Source: an uncultured Bacteroidales bacterium
GTDB taxonomy: Bacteria > Bacteroidota > Bacteroidia > Bacteroidales > Bacteroidaceae
Direction: 5' to 3'
Assembly (NCBI GenBank): GCA_902788315.1
Contig: CADAJS010000007.1
Coordinates: 26,459 to 90,458, forward strand
DNA: 64,000 nucleotides
Shown: piece after piece, positions 8,545 through 17,149 of the stretch
Layout of the letters: every line of letters begins with the position of its first letter
Position numbering within the stretch: position 1 is the first letter of the stretch
Notes under the pieces: model-generated
Database searches by the model: none
What the model was told of the DNA's origin: nothing
What the model saw: the letters and a program-made list of their open reading frames with translations, nothing else
Made by a program: the position numbers and the translations under genes

Positions 8545-9744
8545 ATGAAGAAGTTCCTACTTTCAGCACTGATGCTGACCACTCTCAACACGGCATCGGC
8601 TCAACGTTTTATGCGCATCTGGCAGGGAGGCGAGAGTACACGCATCGCCCTGCAGGACATCACATATACCGACAGCGGAGCCCGCATCAGCGCCGACGGC
8701 GTCACATACCAGACCAGCGAGGTGGACAGCATCACCATCGTAAAAGAGGTGGACGTCACCTTCAGCGGCACCACAGCTACCGTGGACCTGGGCAACTCGA
8801 CAGACATCACGTATGAAATCAACGGAGCCCACGTCACGCTGACCAACACGAACACCACCGAGGAGATGGAAGTGGAAGTCACCGGCAGCAGCACCAACGG
8901 CTCGCTGACCTACGTGGGCAGCTATAAAACGAAGATTCACCTCAACGGAGTCAATCTGACATCGCTGCAGGGAGCCGCACTGGACATCCAGAACGGCAAG
9001 CGAATTGACCTCATCCTCGAGGACGGAACCACCAATACACTGATAGATGGCACCGCAGGCGAGCAGAAGGCATGCCTCTACTGCAAGGGCCATCTGGAGA
9101 TCTCAGGCAGCGGCAGCCTCAACGTTACGGGTAACGCACGACACGCTATCGCCACCAAGGAGTACTTCATCCTCAAGAAGAGCACCGGAAACATCACCAT
9201 TGCCAAGGCTGCCGGCGATGCCATCCATGCAGGACAGTATTTCCAGATGAATGGTGGCACGCTAAACATCAGCGGCACGGCAGGCGACGGCATCCAGGCA
9301 GAGATTACCGACGACCCCACCGAGGAAATGAACGGACAGGTGCTCATCAAGGGCGGCTCCATCACGATGACCGTAGCAGCCGACGATACCAAGGGCATCA
9401 AGAGCGACTCGCTCATCACCATCTCAGGCGGAACGTTTGACATCACGGCATCGGGAGCCGGCACCAAGGGTATATCCTCGGGCACCGACATGATTATCAA
9501 CGAGGACGACAACACCACGCAGATAACCATTAAAGCCACGGGCAGCAAGTACACCGACCCGGTGACGAAGGAGAGCAGCAAGTGCATGGGCATCCGTGTG
9601 GTAGAAGACCTTACTATCACGGCCGGAACCATCAACATCAGCAAGACCTACTCCAGCAGCAAGGGAATCAAGGTGGGAGGCACATATTATGCCAAGGGAG
9701 GCAACGTCTCGGCAGACGTGGATGCCACTGCCACCGTGAAGTAA
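8545..9744 (+). CDS. Cthe_2159-type carbohydrate-binding secreted protein
   Basis: A 399-residue secreted protein with a signal peptide ending near ASAQ. From about residue 130 it shows the repeated beta-helix turns of the Cthe_2159 carbohydrate-binding family: KIHLNGVNLTS, DLILEDGTTNTLIDG, LEISGSGSLNVTGN, ISGGTFDITASG. The founding member binds polygalacturonate and cellulose-type glycans. This family is repeatedly found near VTC and DUF4956 genes, so the six kilobases from 5572 form one functional cluster. Ligand unknown here. Confidence 0.85.
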   Translation: MKKFLLSALMLTTLNTASAQRFMRIWQGGESTRIALQDITYTDSGARISADGVTYQTSEVDSITIVKEVDVTFSGTTATVDLGNSTDITYEINGAHVTLTNTNTTEEMEVEVTGSSTNGSLTYVGSYKTKIHLNGVNLTSLQGAALDIQNGKRIDLILEDGTTNTLIDGTAGEQKACLYCKGHLEISGSGSLNVTGNARHAIATKEYFILKKSTGNITIAKAAGDAIHAGQYFQMNGGTLNISGTAGDGIQAEITDDPTEEMNGQVLIKGGSITMTVAADDTKGIKSDSLITISGGTFDITASGAGTKGISSGTDMIINEDDNTTQITIKATGSKYTDPVTKESSKCMGIRVVEDLTITAGTINISKTYSSSKGIKVGGTYYAKGGNVSADVDATATVK

Positions 9745-9768
9745 ACACTTGCGACGCATATCAAAGCT

Positions 9769-9810
9769 ACGCCCCATGGCCGCACTAAAAGAGTGCATGC
9801 CATGGGGCGT
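9769..9810. terminator. strong hairpin between convergent genes
   Basis: ACGCCCCATGGC (9769-9780) is perfectly complementary to 9799-9810, with a second inner stem GCACT/AGTGC around an AAAA-containing loop. It is not followed by a T-run but is placed to separate the Cthe_2159 gene from pepD. Confidence 0.65.
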
Positions 9811-9861
9811 AATCTGTTCTACGAAGCCGCACAAAAACCTTCAGAAAGGAGAGTCTCAAAA

Positions 9862-9945
9862 CGCGACGTGCCACACCGGCTTGCGCGACGTGCCGCACCG
9901 GTTTGCGAGGCGTGCCGCATCGGATTGCGAGATAGTACCGCATGG
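9862..9945. repeat. 22-bp period tandem array A
   Basis: Three full 22-bp units (9862-9883, 9884-9905, 9906-9927) and a partial fourth. The shared core is CGTGCCGCACCGG, containing the small dyad GTGC-C-GCAC. It lies between the hairpin at 9769-9810 and the pepD stop, in a non-coding convergent interval. Confidence 0.8.
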
Positions 9946-9970
9946 AAACACACGATACGATCACACAATC

Positions 9971-11425
9971 TTACTTCGTCGGCATCTCCTTCAGCAAGGC
10001 CTTGAGGAAAGTCCAGAACTTGGCCACCGAAGGAATCAGGCAACGCTCGTCGGGCGTGTGGGGGCTACGCAGCGTGGGACCGAAGCTCACGAGATCCATC
10101 TTCGGATAGACACCGCCGATAATGCTGCACTCCAGTCCGGCATGGCACACCTGCACCCGGGCTTCCTCCTGGAAAAGATTGCGATACACCTCGACCATCG
10201 TGGCCGTAATGGGGCTGTCAAAGTTGGGTTGCCATGCGCCATACTGCCCCCCGTACTCCACCTTCATACCAGCCATCGAGAAACAGCTCTCCTGCATCTC
10301 CTGGATGTATTCCATCATGGTCTCGTTGGAACTGCGGGCCAGGATGAGCACCTTGGCCGTTCCCTCGCCGATATTCACGATGCCCAGGTTGCTGCTCGTC
10401 TCCACCACCGAGGGAATGCTCGGAATGTTGCGCAGCACACCATCGTGACATGCCATCAGCGCGTCCACGAGATTGTCCTGAATCTCCTCGGGTACAATGC
10501 CGGCAGGAAGCGGGGATGTTTCCACACCAAGGCAGATATTTTCCTCCACACCGCGGAACTCGTCGGCAAACACTTGCTGGCAATATGCGGCCAGTTCCTT
10601 CAAATCGTCCAGGTTTTCAGCAGGCAGGGTGAGCACGACCTGAGCCGTACGGGGAATGGCATTGCGCATATTGCCGCCGTTCCAGGAGGCAAGGCATGCG
10701 GCATCGTCCTTGATAGCCTGACGCACGAAACGGGCCATCAGCTTATTGGCATTGGCACGTCCCTCGTTGATTTCCAGTCCGCTGTGACCACCACGCAGGT
10801 TCTTCAAGGTAACCTTCACCGCCACGTCGCCCTCCTCGGGCTTCTCTTCCTTATATTGTAAGGAAGCGTTGATGTTCACACCACCGGCACTGCCGATGAC
10901 AAACTCGCCCATCGTCTCATTGTCGATATTCAGCAGGATGTCGCCCTTCAACGTGTCGGCTGCAAGATGGTTCACGCCATACATGCACGTCTCCTCGTCG
11001 GCCGTGATGAGAGCCTCCAGCGGACCATGCACCAGGTCCGTGCTCTCCATGACAGCCATGATGGCAGCCACGCCCATGCCGTCGTCGGAACCCAGCGTCG
11101 TGCCCTTGGCTTTCACCCACTCGCCGTCGATGTAGGTCTCAATGGGGTCGGTCTCAAAGTTGTGCGTACTCTCGTCCACCTTCTGCGGTACCATGTCCAT
11201 ATGGGCTTGCAGCACCGCTGTCTGGCGATTTTCCATACCATGCGTGGCAGGCTTGCGCATCACGATATTCTCTGCACCGTCCTTGAAGGCCTCGATGCCG
11301 TGTTCCTTCGCCCATGCGAGCAGGAACTGCTGTACTTTCTCCAGATGGCCACTCGGACGGGGCACCTGTGTGAGCAGATAGAAATTCTTCCAGATAATCT
11401 GCGGGTCTAGTTCTTTGATTGTCAT
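9971..11425 (-). CDS. pepD: aminoacyl-histidine dipeptidase PepD (M20 family)
   Basis: A 484-residue M20 metallopeptidase that hydrolyses Xaa-His and related dipeptides. Zinc-site segments are visible: LQAHMDMVPQK, LGSDDGMGVA, ITADEETCMYG and the late VCHAGLECSII. Length matches PepD. The frame is open far upstream, but that extension lies over the neighbouring flippase gene and has no domain, so the start at 11425 (MTIKELDPQIIWK) is used. It lies 20 bp after the flippase-like gene on the same strand. Confidence 0.92.
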   Translation of the reverse strand: MTIKELDPQIIWKNFYLLTQVPRPSGHLEKVQQFLLAWAKEHGIEAFKDGAENIVMRKPATHGMENRQTAVLQAHMDMVPQKVDESTHNFETDPIETYIDGEWVKAKGTTLGSDDGMGVAAIMAVMESTDLVHGPLEALITADEETCMYGVNHLAADTLKGDILLNIDNETMGEFVIGSAGGVNINASLQYKEEKPEEGDVAVKVTLKNLRGGHSGLEINEGRANANKLMARFVRQAIKDDAACLASWNGGNMRNAIPRTAQVVLTLPAENLDDLKELAAYCQQVFADEFRGVEENICLGVETSPLPAGIVPEEIQDNLVDALMACHDGVLRNIPSIPSVVETSSNLGIVNIGEGTAKVLILARSSNETMMEYIQEMQESCFSMAGMKVEYGGQYGAWQPNFDSPITATMVEVYRNLFQEEARVQVCHAGLECSIIGGVYPKMDLVSFGPTLRSPHTPDERCLIPSVAKFWTFLKALLKEMPTK

Positions 11426-11445
11426 ACGAATGTTAGTTATAGAGG

Positions 11446-12465
11446 TTATTGAGTTAGTTCTTGAGTTGTCTCTGCCCTTGAGTTGGCGGCAGGGGGCGTA
11501 AAGGCCAATGCTGCCATAGCCTCGAGACCGAGAACGACGATAAGGAGCGTCTGCAACGTATGCACGATGAGGACAAAGAGGGCTGCGTCTGTCTCGCCTA
11601 CACCGTAAAGCACCAGCACGGTCTTCACGGCAAAGTGCCACGGGCCGGCACCGTTCGGAGTGGGCACCAGCACAGCAAAACACCCCACCACGAAAGCGAC
11701 CCAGGCAGCCAGTGCGCCCACACCGGCAGTGAAATCGAAGCAGAAGAAAGCCAGGTAGAAATGCAGGTAATAAGACACCCAGATGCCCACGGAATAAAGT
11801 ATGAACAGCCACGGCCGCTGCACACGGCGCACGGAGAGCATGCCGTCCATGAAGTCGTTCACCATCTCACGTGTCTTGGAGAAGAAATCAAGACGGCGGA
11901 AGAGTACGATGCCTGTGATCACGATGAAAGCCAAGCATACGGCAGTCACCAGATAACCAGTGGCGGTAAATCCCTGCAAGAAGCCCGACAAGGAAAGGCC
12001 CGTCTCGCCCAGGAAGCGGATGAAAACTGGCAACTGAGTCAGCACAGTGGCTAGCGAGAAGAGCGCCACCATGCTCATGTCCACCACACGTTCCGTCACC
12101 ACAGAGCCCACACCGCGGCTAAAACTGATACCCTCATAGCGATGCAGCACGCCACAGCGCAACACCTCGCCCGAGCGCGGAACCACGAGGCTGCTGAAGT
12201 AGGAGAAAAAGACAGCATGCAGGCACGTGCTAAGGCGGGGACGCAAGCCCATCGGAGCCAGCACCTGCCGCCACCGCAAGGCACGGAACGCCTGAGCCGA
12301 GATTCCGAAAGGAAAACTGAGCCACATCCATTCCCACCGCATGTCAGAGCGTACGGCCTGCATCAGCTCATCCCACGGAAAACCGCGGTACATCCACCAC
12401 AGAACCGCAACGGCAAAAGCCAACGGTGCCACCACTTTCAGCATTATGGAAACCAGTTTCTGCAT
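11446..12465 (-). CDS. flippase-like / lysylphosphatidylglycerol synthase TM-domain protein
   Basis: A 339-residue polytopic membrane protein with about seven to eight hydrophobic segments. Family-like motifs include FPFGISAQAFRALRWRQVL, VVPRSGEVLR and VPTPNGAGPWHFAV. It corresponds to the TM domain of MprF/AglD-like proteins without a synthase domain; related proteins move or modify lipids, but the substrate cannot be told. The start at 12465 is chosen over the longer frame because a -7 element lies just upstream at 12494-12487 on the minus strand. Confidence 0.85.
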   Translation of the reverse strand: MQKLVSIMLKVVAPLAFAVAVLWWMYRGFPWDELMQAVRSDMRWEWMWLSFPFGISAQAFRALRWRQVLAPMGLRPRLSTCLHAVFFSYFSSLVVPRSGEVLRCGVLHRYEGISFSRGVGSVVTERVVDMSMVALFSLATVLTQLPVFIRFLGETGLSLSGFLQGFTATGYLVTAVCLAFIVITGIVLFRRLDFFSKTREMVNDFMDGMLSVRRVQRPWLFILYSVGIWVSYYLHFYLAFFCFDFTAGVGALAAWVAFVVGCFAVLVPTPNGAGPWHFAVKTVLVLYGVGETDAALFVLIVHTLQTLLIVVLGLEAMAALAFTPPAANSRAETTQELTQ

Positions 12466-12486
12466 ATTTCCCGTCTTCTCTGCCTG

Positions 12487-12494
12487 CAAATTTA
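12487..12494 (-). promoter_or_regulatory. -7 element of the flippase-like gene
   Basis: TAAATTTG on the minus strand fits TAnnTTTG and lies 21 bp before the chosen ATG at 12465. No clear -33 box is seen. Confidence 0.45.
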
Positions 12495-12570
12495 GATAAA
12501 ATCCTCGAGACTTCGCGCCTGTCAGAGAAAGAAATTGTATTTCAGGCAAAGCAAAGATGTGCTGAACAAC

Positions 12571-12609
12571 AAAAAAAGCACCTTGCAGATCCAATGAATC
12601 CCAAGGTGC
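12571..12609 (-). terminator. original tRNA-Leu terminator, now separated from its gene
   Basis: On the minus strand GCACCTTG (12609-12602) pairs with CAAGGTGC (12585-12578), followed by seven T residues. It directly follows the left att repeat, so before integration it ended the tRNA-Leu transcript that is now 18 kb away. Confidence 0.75.
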
Positions 12610-12612
12610 CTC

Positions 12613-12625
12613 GTACCCAGAGCCG
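12613..12625. repeat. left attachment-site repeat
   Basis: GTACCCAGAGCCG is identical to 30888-30900, where it is the 3' end of tRNA-Leu plus flank. The two copies bound the mobile element. Confidence 0.88.
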
Positions 12626-12760
12626 CATTTGAAAATACTAAAATCGATTAAAGGGGATGAAATTGAAAATTATCTAATCTTGTTTATTGAACATTGTTTT
12701 TCAGTGATTTACGTAATATCCTACAATTTAATCGCATTTAGTCATTTTGCAAGATATTTA

Positions 12761-12786
12761 GCAGATGTGGGGAAAATGTGGGGAAA
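12761..12786 (+). repeat. subterminal 26-bp repeat, left copy
   Basis: A 26-bp sequence containing GTGGGGAAAATGTGGGGAAA is identical to 30793-30818. Together with the inverted relatives at 12823-12840 and 30757-30773 it looks like integrase arm-type binding sites near both ends. Confidence 0.7.
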
Positions 12787-12789
12787 ATA

Positions 12790-12821
12790 TTTGGTGGTAC
12801 CCAGAAAAAGAATTACCTTTG
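12790..12821 (+). promoter_or_regulatory. integrase promoter
   Basis: TTTG at 12790-12793, a 20-bp spacer and TACCTTTG at 12814-12821 form a perfect consensus promoter. It lies between the 26-bp repeat (12761-12786) and an inverted GTGGGGAAA-type site (12823-12840). The spacer contains GTACCCAGA, a partial copy of the att core. Confidence 0.75.
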
Positions 12822-12853
12822 TCCCCAGATTTCCCCACCATCAATAAAGAAGT

Positions 12854-14188
12854 ATGAAAGTTACGTTCATTATCAAAAAGTCAGCAAAGCGTTATGACAC
12901 GGAATCGACAGCCACCATATACCTGCGTCTAAGGGATGGCAGGCGATTAGATTCCGTTGCTCAAACGGCACTTTCCATTAACCCCAACTTATGGGATGAA
13001 AAGAATGAATGTGTCAAGTCAAAGGCTGTTTGTGACCCCAAGCTTCGCTCTGAGACCAATGAGGAACTACGTAAGCTCAAAGGCTTCATCGAGAAGGAAT
13101 ACAACCGAGACAAGGATAATCTGGATAAGGACTGGCTAAAGGCAGCTCTTGTCAGATACTACAATCCTGATAAGTTTACGCTTGAAGGAGAGAAGAAACA
13201 GACCTTTGAACAACTCTTTGATGAGTTTTTGGAGAAGCACCGCCTTTCGGAGGTTCGCAAAAAGAATTTCAAGGTTGTCAAACGCTCCCTGCTCCGATAC
13301 GAGCTTTATGTCAGGAAGGTTAAGCGGAACAAGAAGGACTTTGTGCTTGATGTGAATGATGTCACCAAAGAAACGCTGGCTGACATGTGGGACTTCTTTG
13401 AGAATGAATATAAGTACTTTGAGAAATATCCTCAGATCTACGAAGACATTCCTGAAAAGCGAACGCCACAACCCAGAGGAAAGAATACGCTGATAGATTG
13501 CTTCTCGCGAATCAGAACATTCTTCTTATGGTGTTATGAGAATGATAAAACCACCAATCGCCCATTCGACAAGTTCCCCATTGAGGAGTGCAAGTATGGT
13601 ACACCTATTTATATATCATTAGAAGAAAGGGAAAAAATATGGAATGCAGACCTGTCTGCCCGACCACAACTTGCCATCCAACGTGACATCTTCATCTTTC
13701 AGTCACTCATTGGTTGCCGTGTGAGCGACCTCTATAGGATGACTAAGCAGAACGTTGTCAATGGTGCTATCGAGTATATACCAAAGAAAACGAAAGAAGG
13801 TCGTCCTTTAACGGTTCGTGTTCCGTTAAACAAAAAAGCGAAGGAAATCCTCAAACGCTATAAGGATTATGCCGGGCCAAGCCTGCTTCCCTTCATTTCA
13901 GAACAGAAATACAACACGGCCATCAAAGCATTTTTCAAACTTGCTGGCATTGATAGGATTGTCACCACGTTAGACCCTCTGACACGAGAAGAGGTGAAAC
14001 GCCCCATACACGAAGTTGCCAGTAGTCACATGGCACGAAGGACTTTCATCGGTAACATTTATAGAAAGGTAAAGGATCCCAATCTCGTTTCAGCCCTGTC
14101 TGGTCATAAGGAAGGCAGCAAGGCTTTCCAGAGATATAGAGATATTGATGAGGAAATGAAAAAAGACCTGGTTAAATTATTGGATTAG
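12854..14188 (+). CDS. tyrosine-type site-specific integrase
   Basis: A 444-residue recombinase of the Bacteroidetes mobile-element type. An N-terminal arm-binding domain (about 1-90) is followed by an SAM-like core-binding domain (about 110-230) and the catalytic domain. Catalytic residues are visible: Arg289 in GCRVSDL, His392 and Arg395 in SHMARR, His418 in SGHKEG and nucleophile Tyr428 in QRYRDI. It is the first gene inside the left att site and would catalyse integration at the tRNA-Leu 3' end and excision. Its promoter lies among candidate arm sites, so it is probably autoregulated. Confidence 0.95.
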   Translation: MKVTFIIKKSAKRYDTESTATIYLRLRDGRRLDSVAQTALSINPNLWDEKNECVKSKAVCDPKLRSETNEELRKLKGFIEKEYNRDKDNLDKDWLKAALVRYYNPDKFTLEGEKKQTFEQLFDEFLEKHRLSEVRKKNFKVVKRSLLRYELYVRKVKRNKKDFVLDVNDVTKETLADMWDFFENEYKYFEKYPQIYEDIPEKRTPQPRGKNTLIDCFSRIRTFFLWCYENDKTTNRPFDKFPIEECKYGTPIYISLEEREKIWNADLSARPQLAIQRDIFIFQSLIGCRVSDLYRMTKQNVVNGAIEYIPKKTKEGRPLTVRVPLNKKAKEILKRYKDYAGPSLLPFISEQKYNTAIKAFFKLAGIDRIVTTLDPLTREEVKRPIHEVASSHMARRTFIGNIYRKVKDPNLVSALSGHKEGSKAFQRYRDIDEEMKKDLVKLLD

Positions 14189-14191
14189 ACT

Positions 14192-15118
14192 ATGGCTAAG
14201 CAAGATTTTGAGCAATTCAAGCAGGAAATAAAGAACTGGCTTGACAACCATCTCGATGAATACGATGCCTTCGTGGAAGACATCAACAGCAAGTCATACC
14301 AGAGTATTCAACAGATATACTCTCTGGCAATGCGATTGGCACCCAAGCTTATGAAAAAGGCAAGGAGAGAGTTTCATGGTGACATCACACCACAAGAAAA
14401 AGACTTCGAAACATTTGTCGCTGACGAAGGTACTGCATCCCTGTTGGTTGATGAGTTTCATCATGTGGAATCCTCGTCTATTGTTCCCTGTCTCTTAGCA
14501 TGGCTTTATTATGGCAAGTGCTATGAGACGATGGTGGAACGATTGGAAGCAGAAATCGCTGACCCTAAATGTGGTAAGGCAGAGCGATGGATATACAAGG
14601 TTATGATTAAGTTCGTCATCAAAGGAAGTATTAGGAACAAGATGCGAACCAAGGAAGACTGGGCTCTCTTTAAAGCAGACAAAGAAGCTATGAGAAATGG
14701 AAATGTGGCTGATGATGTTATCGAGGAAGTGAAGAGTACAAGTCCATTAGTCGAAAAGGCAGATATTGCAACACCAAAGATTTCATTCGAGGATTACCTT
14801 CTTTGCTCAAACAAGGAAGAGGTGATAGACCGCATCAAAGCCATACTCGCTTTCAGGCATACTGCCCCAGATATGTCGTATCTCTATGCTGCATTGCAGG
14901 AACTCGGTTTCCTTGATAGGTGTAATGCTACAACCTTCCACAAATTACTTCAAGAACTTGTCCCAACAATAGACTTGAAAGGAACAAGGAATTTCCAGAT
15001 TGCGTTTCGCAAAATCTTTGATGAGGCAGGGGACTTGCTATTGCCTACAAACCTTGAACGGAAGTACATTGATGACTTCAAAAAGAAGTTGCAATCAACG
15101 GATAATTCTGCTCAATAA
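14192..15118 (+). CDS. hypothetical element protein, DUF6043-like
   Basis: A 308-residue soluble, mostly helical protein starting 3 bp after the integrase stop, so it is co-expressed with it. Segments such as EKDFETFVADEGTASLL and CLLAWLYYGKCYETM recall the DUF6043 family found beside integrases of Bacteroidales elements; I recall this family by pattern only. A C-terminal region (about 205-300) is a separate helical domain. It has no signal peptide or catalytic motif. Possibly an accessory protein of integration or mobilization; function unknown. Confidence 0.6.
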   Translation: MAKQDFEQFKQEIKNWLDNHLDEYDAFVEDINSKSYQSIQQIYSLAMRLAPKLMKKARREFHGDITPQEKDFETFVADEGTASLLVDEFHHVESSSIVPCLLAWLYYGKCYETMVERLEAEIADPKCGKAERWIYKVMIKFVIKGSIRNKMRTKEDWALFKADKEAMRNGNVADDVIEEVKSTSPLVEKADIATPKISFEDYLLCSNKEEVIDRIKAILAFRHTAPDMSYLYAALQELGFLDRCNATTFHKLLQELVPTIDLKGTRNFQIAFRKIFDEAGDLLLPTNLERKYIDDFKKKLQSTDNSAQ

Positions 15119-15164
15119 TCCGAATATTTGAGCACGTCTTCAATGTTTTTCAGTCCAAATCGAT

Positions 15165-15203
15165 TTCTTGTATTTCGCTTCCTATTTCGCCGAAATACAA
15201 GAA
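15165..15203. promoter_or_regulatory. perfect 13-bp inverted repeat, operator or terminator
   Basis: TTCTTGTATTTCG (15165-15177) is exactly complementary to 15191-15203. It lies 35 bp upstream of the -7 box of the HTH gene and after the 14192-15118 gene, so it may be an operator for the downstream promoter or a terminator of the integrase transcript. Confidence 0.55.
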
Positions 15204-15237
15204 TTGCAAATCGTTGAAAATCAATTATTTTTAGCTA

Positions 15238-15245
15238 TACTTTTG
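15238..15245 (+). promoter_or_regulatory. -7 element for the HTH/DUF3987 genes
   Basis: TACTTTTG fits TAnnTTTG; only a partial -33 (GTTG) is seen about 20 bp upstream. Transcription would start near 15252. Confidence 0.45.
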
Positions 15246-15333
15246 TGCCATCGTTCCAAGTGGAGCGGTGGCTTTTTCATCTATAATGCCACCAAGATGA
15301 GAGGGTCAAAAATCTGGTGGCGCATGTATAGCT

Positions 15334-15666
15334 ATGACAGATTTAATGTCTATTCTTTCAACAGGTAATGCTAACATCAAGTTAGAAATTACTGGTGAGG
15401 ACTTGCGCAACTTCTCTGAGGAACTGATAAGTCGCGCAGTCAATGAGGTTGCGATGGTCATGCAAGACAACAAGGAAGATTGTCTGCTAACCAAAGAAGA
15501 AACAAAGAAACGCCTCGGTGTTTGCGATGCCACCCTCTGGCATTGGGACAAGAAGGGCTATCTGAAGCCTGTTAAGGTTGGTTCCAAAGTAAAGTATCGT
15601 GAATCGGATGTAAAGAAGATTCTCGGAGTTCAGAACAAATCATTTGGTGACTATGGAAAAGATTGA
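15334..15666 (+). CDS. helix-turn-helix DNA-binding protein, excisionase-like
   Basis: A 110-residue protein. Residues 50-98 form a MerR/excisionase-type winged helix: LLTKEETKKRLGVCDATLWHW, then KKGYLKPVKVGSKVKYRESD. The N-terminal half is an acidic helix that may mediate dimerisation. Such genes sit between the integrase and the DUF3987 gene in many Bacteroidales elements and are candidate recombination directionality factors. The stop overlaps the start of the next gene, indicating translational coupling. Confidence 0.8.
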   Translation: MTDLMSILSTGNANIKLEITGEDLRNFSEELISRAVNEVAMVMQDNKEDCLLTKEETKKRLGVCDATLWHWDKKGYLKPVKVGSKVKYRESDVKKILGVQNKSFGDYGKD

Positions 15667-17047
15667 GAATAACAGCCAAGGTGTTCTGGCTCTAACCAAC
15701 AAAATCCGCATGGAAGCCAAAGGCGTGAAAGACATCGGTATTCCCCTCGATGCCTTCCCGCAGAAGTTGCAGGACATCATCTTTGAGGTGGCCCGCATAG
15801 AGCAGTTCGATTTGGAGTATCTGACCCTGAGTATGCTGTCGGCAGCAGCTACCGCTATCGGAAACAGCTGTCACATTCGCATCCGTGGCTCATGGAAGAG
15901 TTGCCCAGCCCTGTATGTCATCCTGATAGGAAGACCTGGGCAGGGCAAAACTCCACCACTTGACTATGCGTTCCGTCCACTTCAAGAACATGACTTTCTT
16001 CTGATCAGCAAGTTCATTGAAGAGAACAAACGCTATGCAGAACTGAATGCCGGAAACAAAGGCAATGCCACTGATACCGGCAAACCAGTTCTCGTGCAGA
16101 CCATTCTCTCCGATCTCACACAGGAGGCTATGATGAGGATCCATAATGATAATCAACGTGGTATTGTTATCCTTGTGGATGAAATCATGGGGTTCTTCAA
16201 CAGTATCTATCGCTACAATGACAGTCCTTTGCTTACTCAACTACTGACTGCCTATAGCGGAAAACCCTTGAAGGTGTCCCGTTGTAATAATCCAGTTCCC
16301 ATCATCATTCCACATCCATGTGTCAACATTATCGGCACTACCCAGACGCAACGCATTGGGGAACTCTTCACGAAAGAGAATGTATCAAGTGGACTGATAG
16401 ATCGCATCTTGTTCCTTCATCCCAAGAATCGTGACATCCCAAAGATGGAGGAAAACCTGAATGCTGGTTCCCAAGGTAACGACAGGGCAGAGAGTGTCTA
16501 TCGGAAGTGGAAAGCGATTATTGATAAGCTACTTTCACTGGAACCTGATCATGATGAGAAAGGTATTATCTTGCCCAAGGTATTAGACATGAGCGAAGAA
16601 GCCTACAGGTTCTTTGCCCAATGGAAAAATGCCCTCGTTGAGAAAGCCAACAGCATTGAGGACGAAAGGCTTATTGACAGTCGTATGATGAAAGCCGATT
16701 CCAATGTGGCCCGACTTGCTCTGGTCTTTCAGCTCTTGGGCTGGGCTTGTGACGAAATCCACATGCAGTACATAGATGTCCGTTCTGTTCAGGCTGCCAT
16801 CCGCTTGTATGACTATCTGGAACTGTCGTACCAGAGCATCATGTCTGTTATCCAGACTGAAGCTATGCCTCCTCTAAAGAAAGCCTTTCTTGATTTAGTG
16901 CAACCAGATTTCACCACAGCCGATGCAATCAAAGCTGGTAGTGAAATAGGTATCTGTGAGAGTACCGTCAAGAAGAACCTTGCAAAGATGTGCGAAGAAC
17001 AGATTCTTCAGAAAACGGCACATGGCGTTTACAAAAAGCTACTCTGA
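15653..17047 (+). CDS. DUF3987 family ATPase of mobile element
   Basis: A 464-residue protein. The Walker A-like loop GRPGQGKTP (about residue 91) is followed by the Walker B-like IVILVDEIMGFF (about 180). A C-terminal winged helix (STVKKNLAKMCEE) ends the protein. DUF3987 proteins are found with primase-like partners on plasmids and integrated elements and probably help replicate the excised circle. The start at the ATG in 15653 overlaps the HTH gene by 14 bp. Confidence 0.85.
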   Translation: MEKIENNSQGVLALTNKIRMEAKGVKDIGIPLDAFPQKLQDIIFEVARIEQFDLEYLTLSMLSAAATAIGNSCHIRIRGSWKSCPALYVILIGRPGQGKTPPLDYAFRPLQEHDFLLISKFIEENKRYAELNAGNKGNATDTGKPVLVQTILSDLTQEAMMRIHNDNQRGIVILVDEIMGFFNSIYRYNDSPLLTQLLTAYSGKPLKVSRCNNPVPIIIPHPCVNIIGTTQTQRIGELFTKENVSSGLIDRILFLHPKNRDIPKMEENLNAGSQGNDRAESVYRKWKAIIDKLLSLEPDHDEKGIILPKVLDMSEEAYRFFAQWKNALVEKANSIEDERLIDSRMMKADSNVARLALVFQLLGWACDEIHMQYIDVRSVQAAIRLYDYLELSYQSIMSVIQTEAMPPLKKAFLDLVQPDFTTADAIKAGSEIGICESTVKKNLAKMCEEQILQKTAHGVYKKLL

Positions 17048-17060
17048 TACACCAGATACA

Positions 17061-17100
17061 TTTTACACTTTACATTTTCCCAAAGTGTAAAAGTGTAAAG
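17061..17100. repeat. iteron-like GTGTAAA repeats with perfect inverted repeat
   Basis: TTTTACACTTT (17061-17071) is the exact complement of AAAGTGTAAAA (17082-17092), and a third AGTGTAAAG follows at 17092-17100. It sits between DUF3987 and the primase-like DUF6371 gene, so a replication origin or operator role is possible. Confidence 0.5.
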
Positions 17101-17149
17101 TTCCATCGTGTAACGAGCCTTATTCAATAACTCAAAAAGATTTATAACT

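Noticed and set aside
9862..9945. CRISPR array
   Set aside because: Units follow each other with no spacers, and no cas gene is present. The same applies to the other 22-bp arrays.
11426..11812. N-terminal extension of pepD
   Set aside because: The extra 129 residues overlap the flippase-like gene and are Arg/Cys/Gly-rich shadow sequence; PepD homology begins at 11425.
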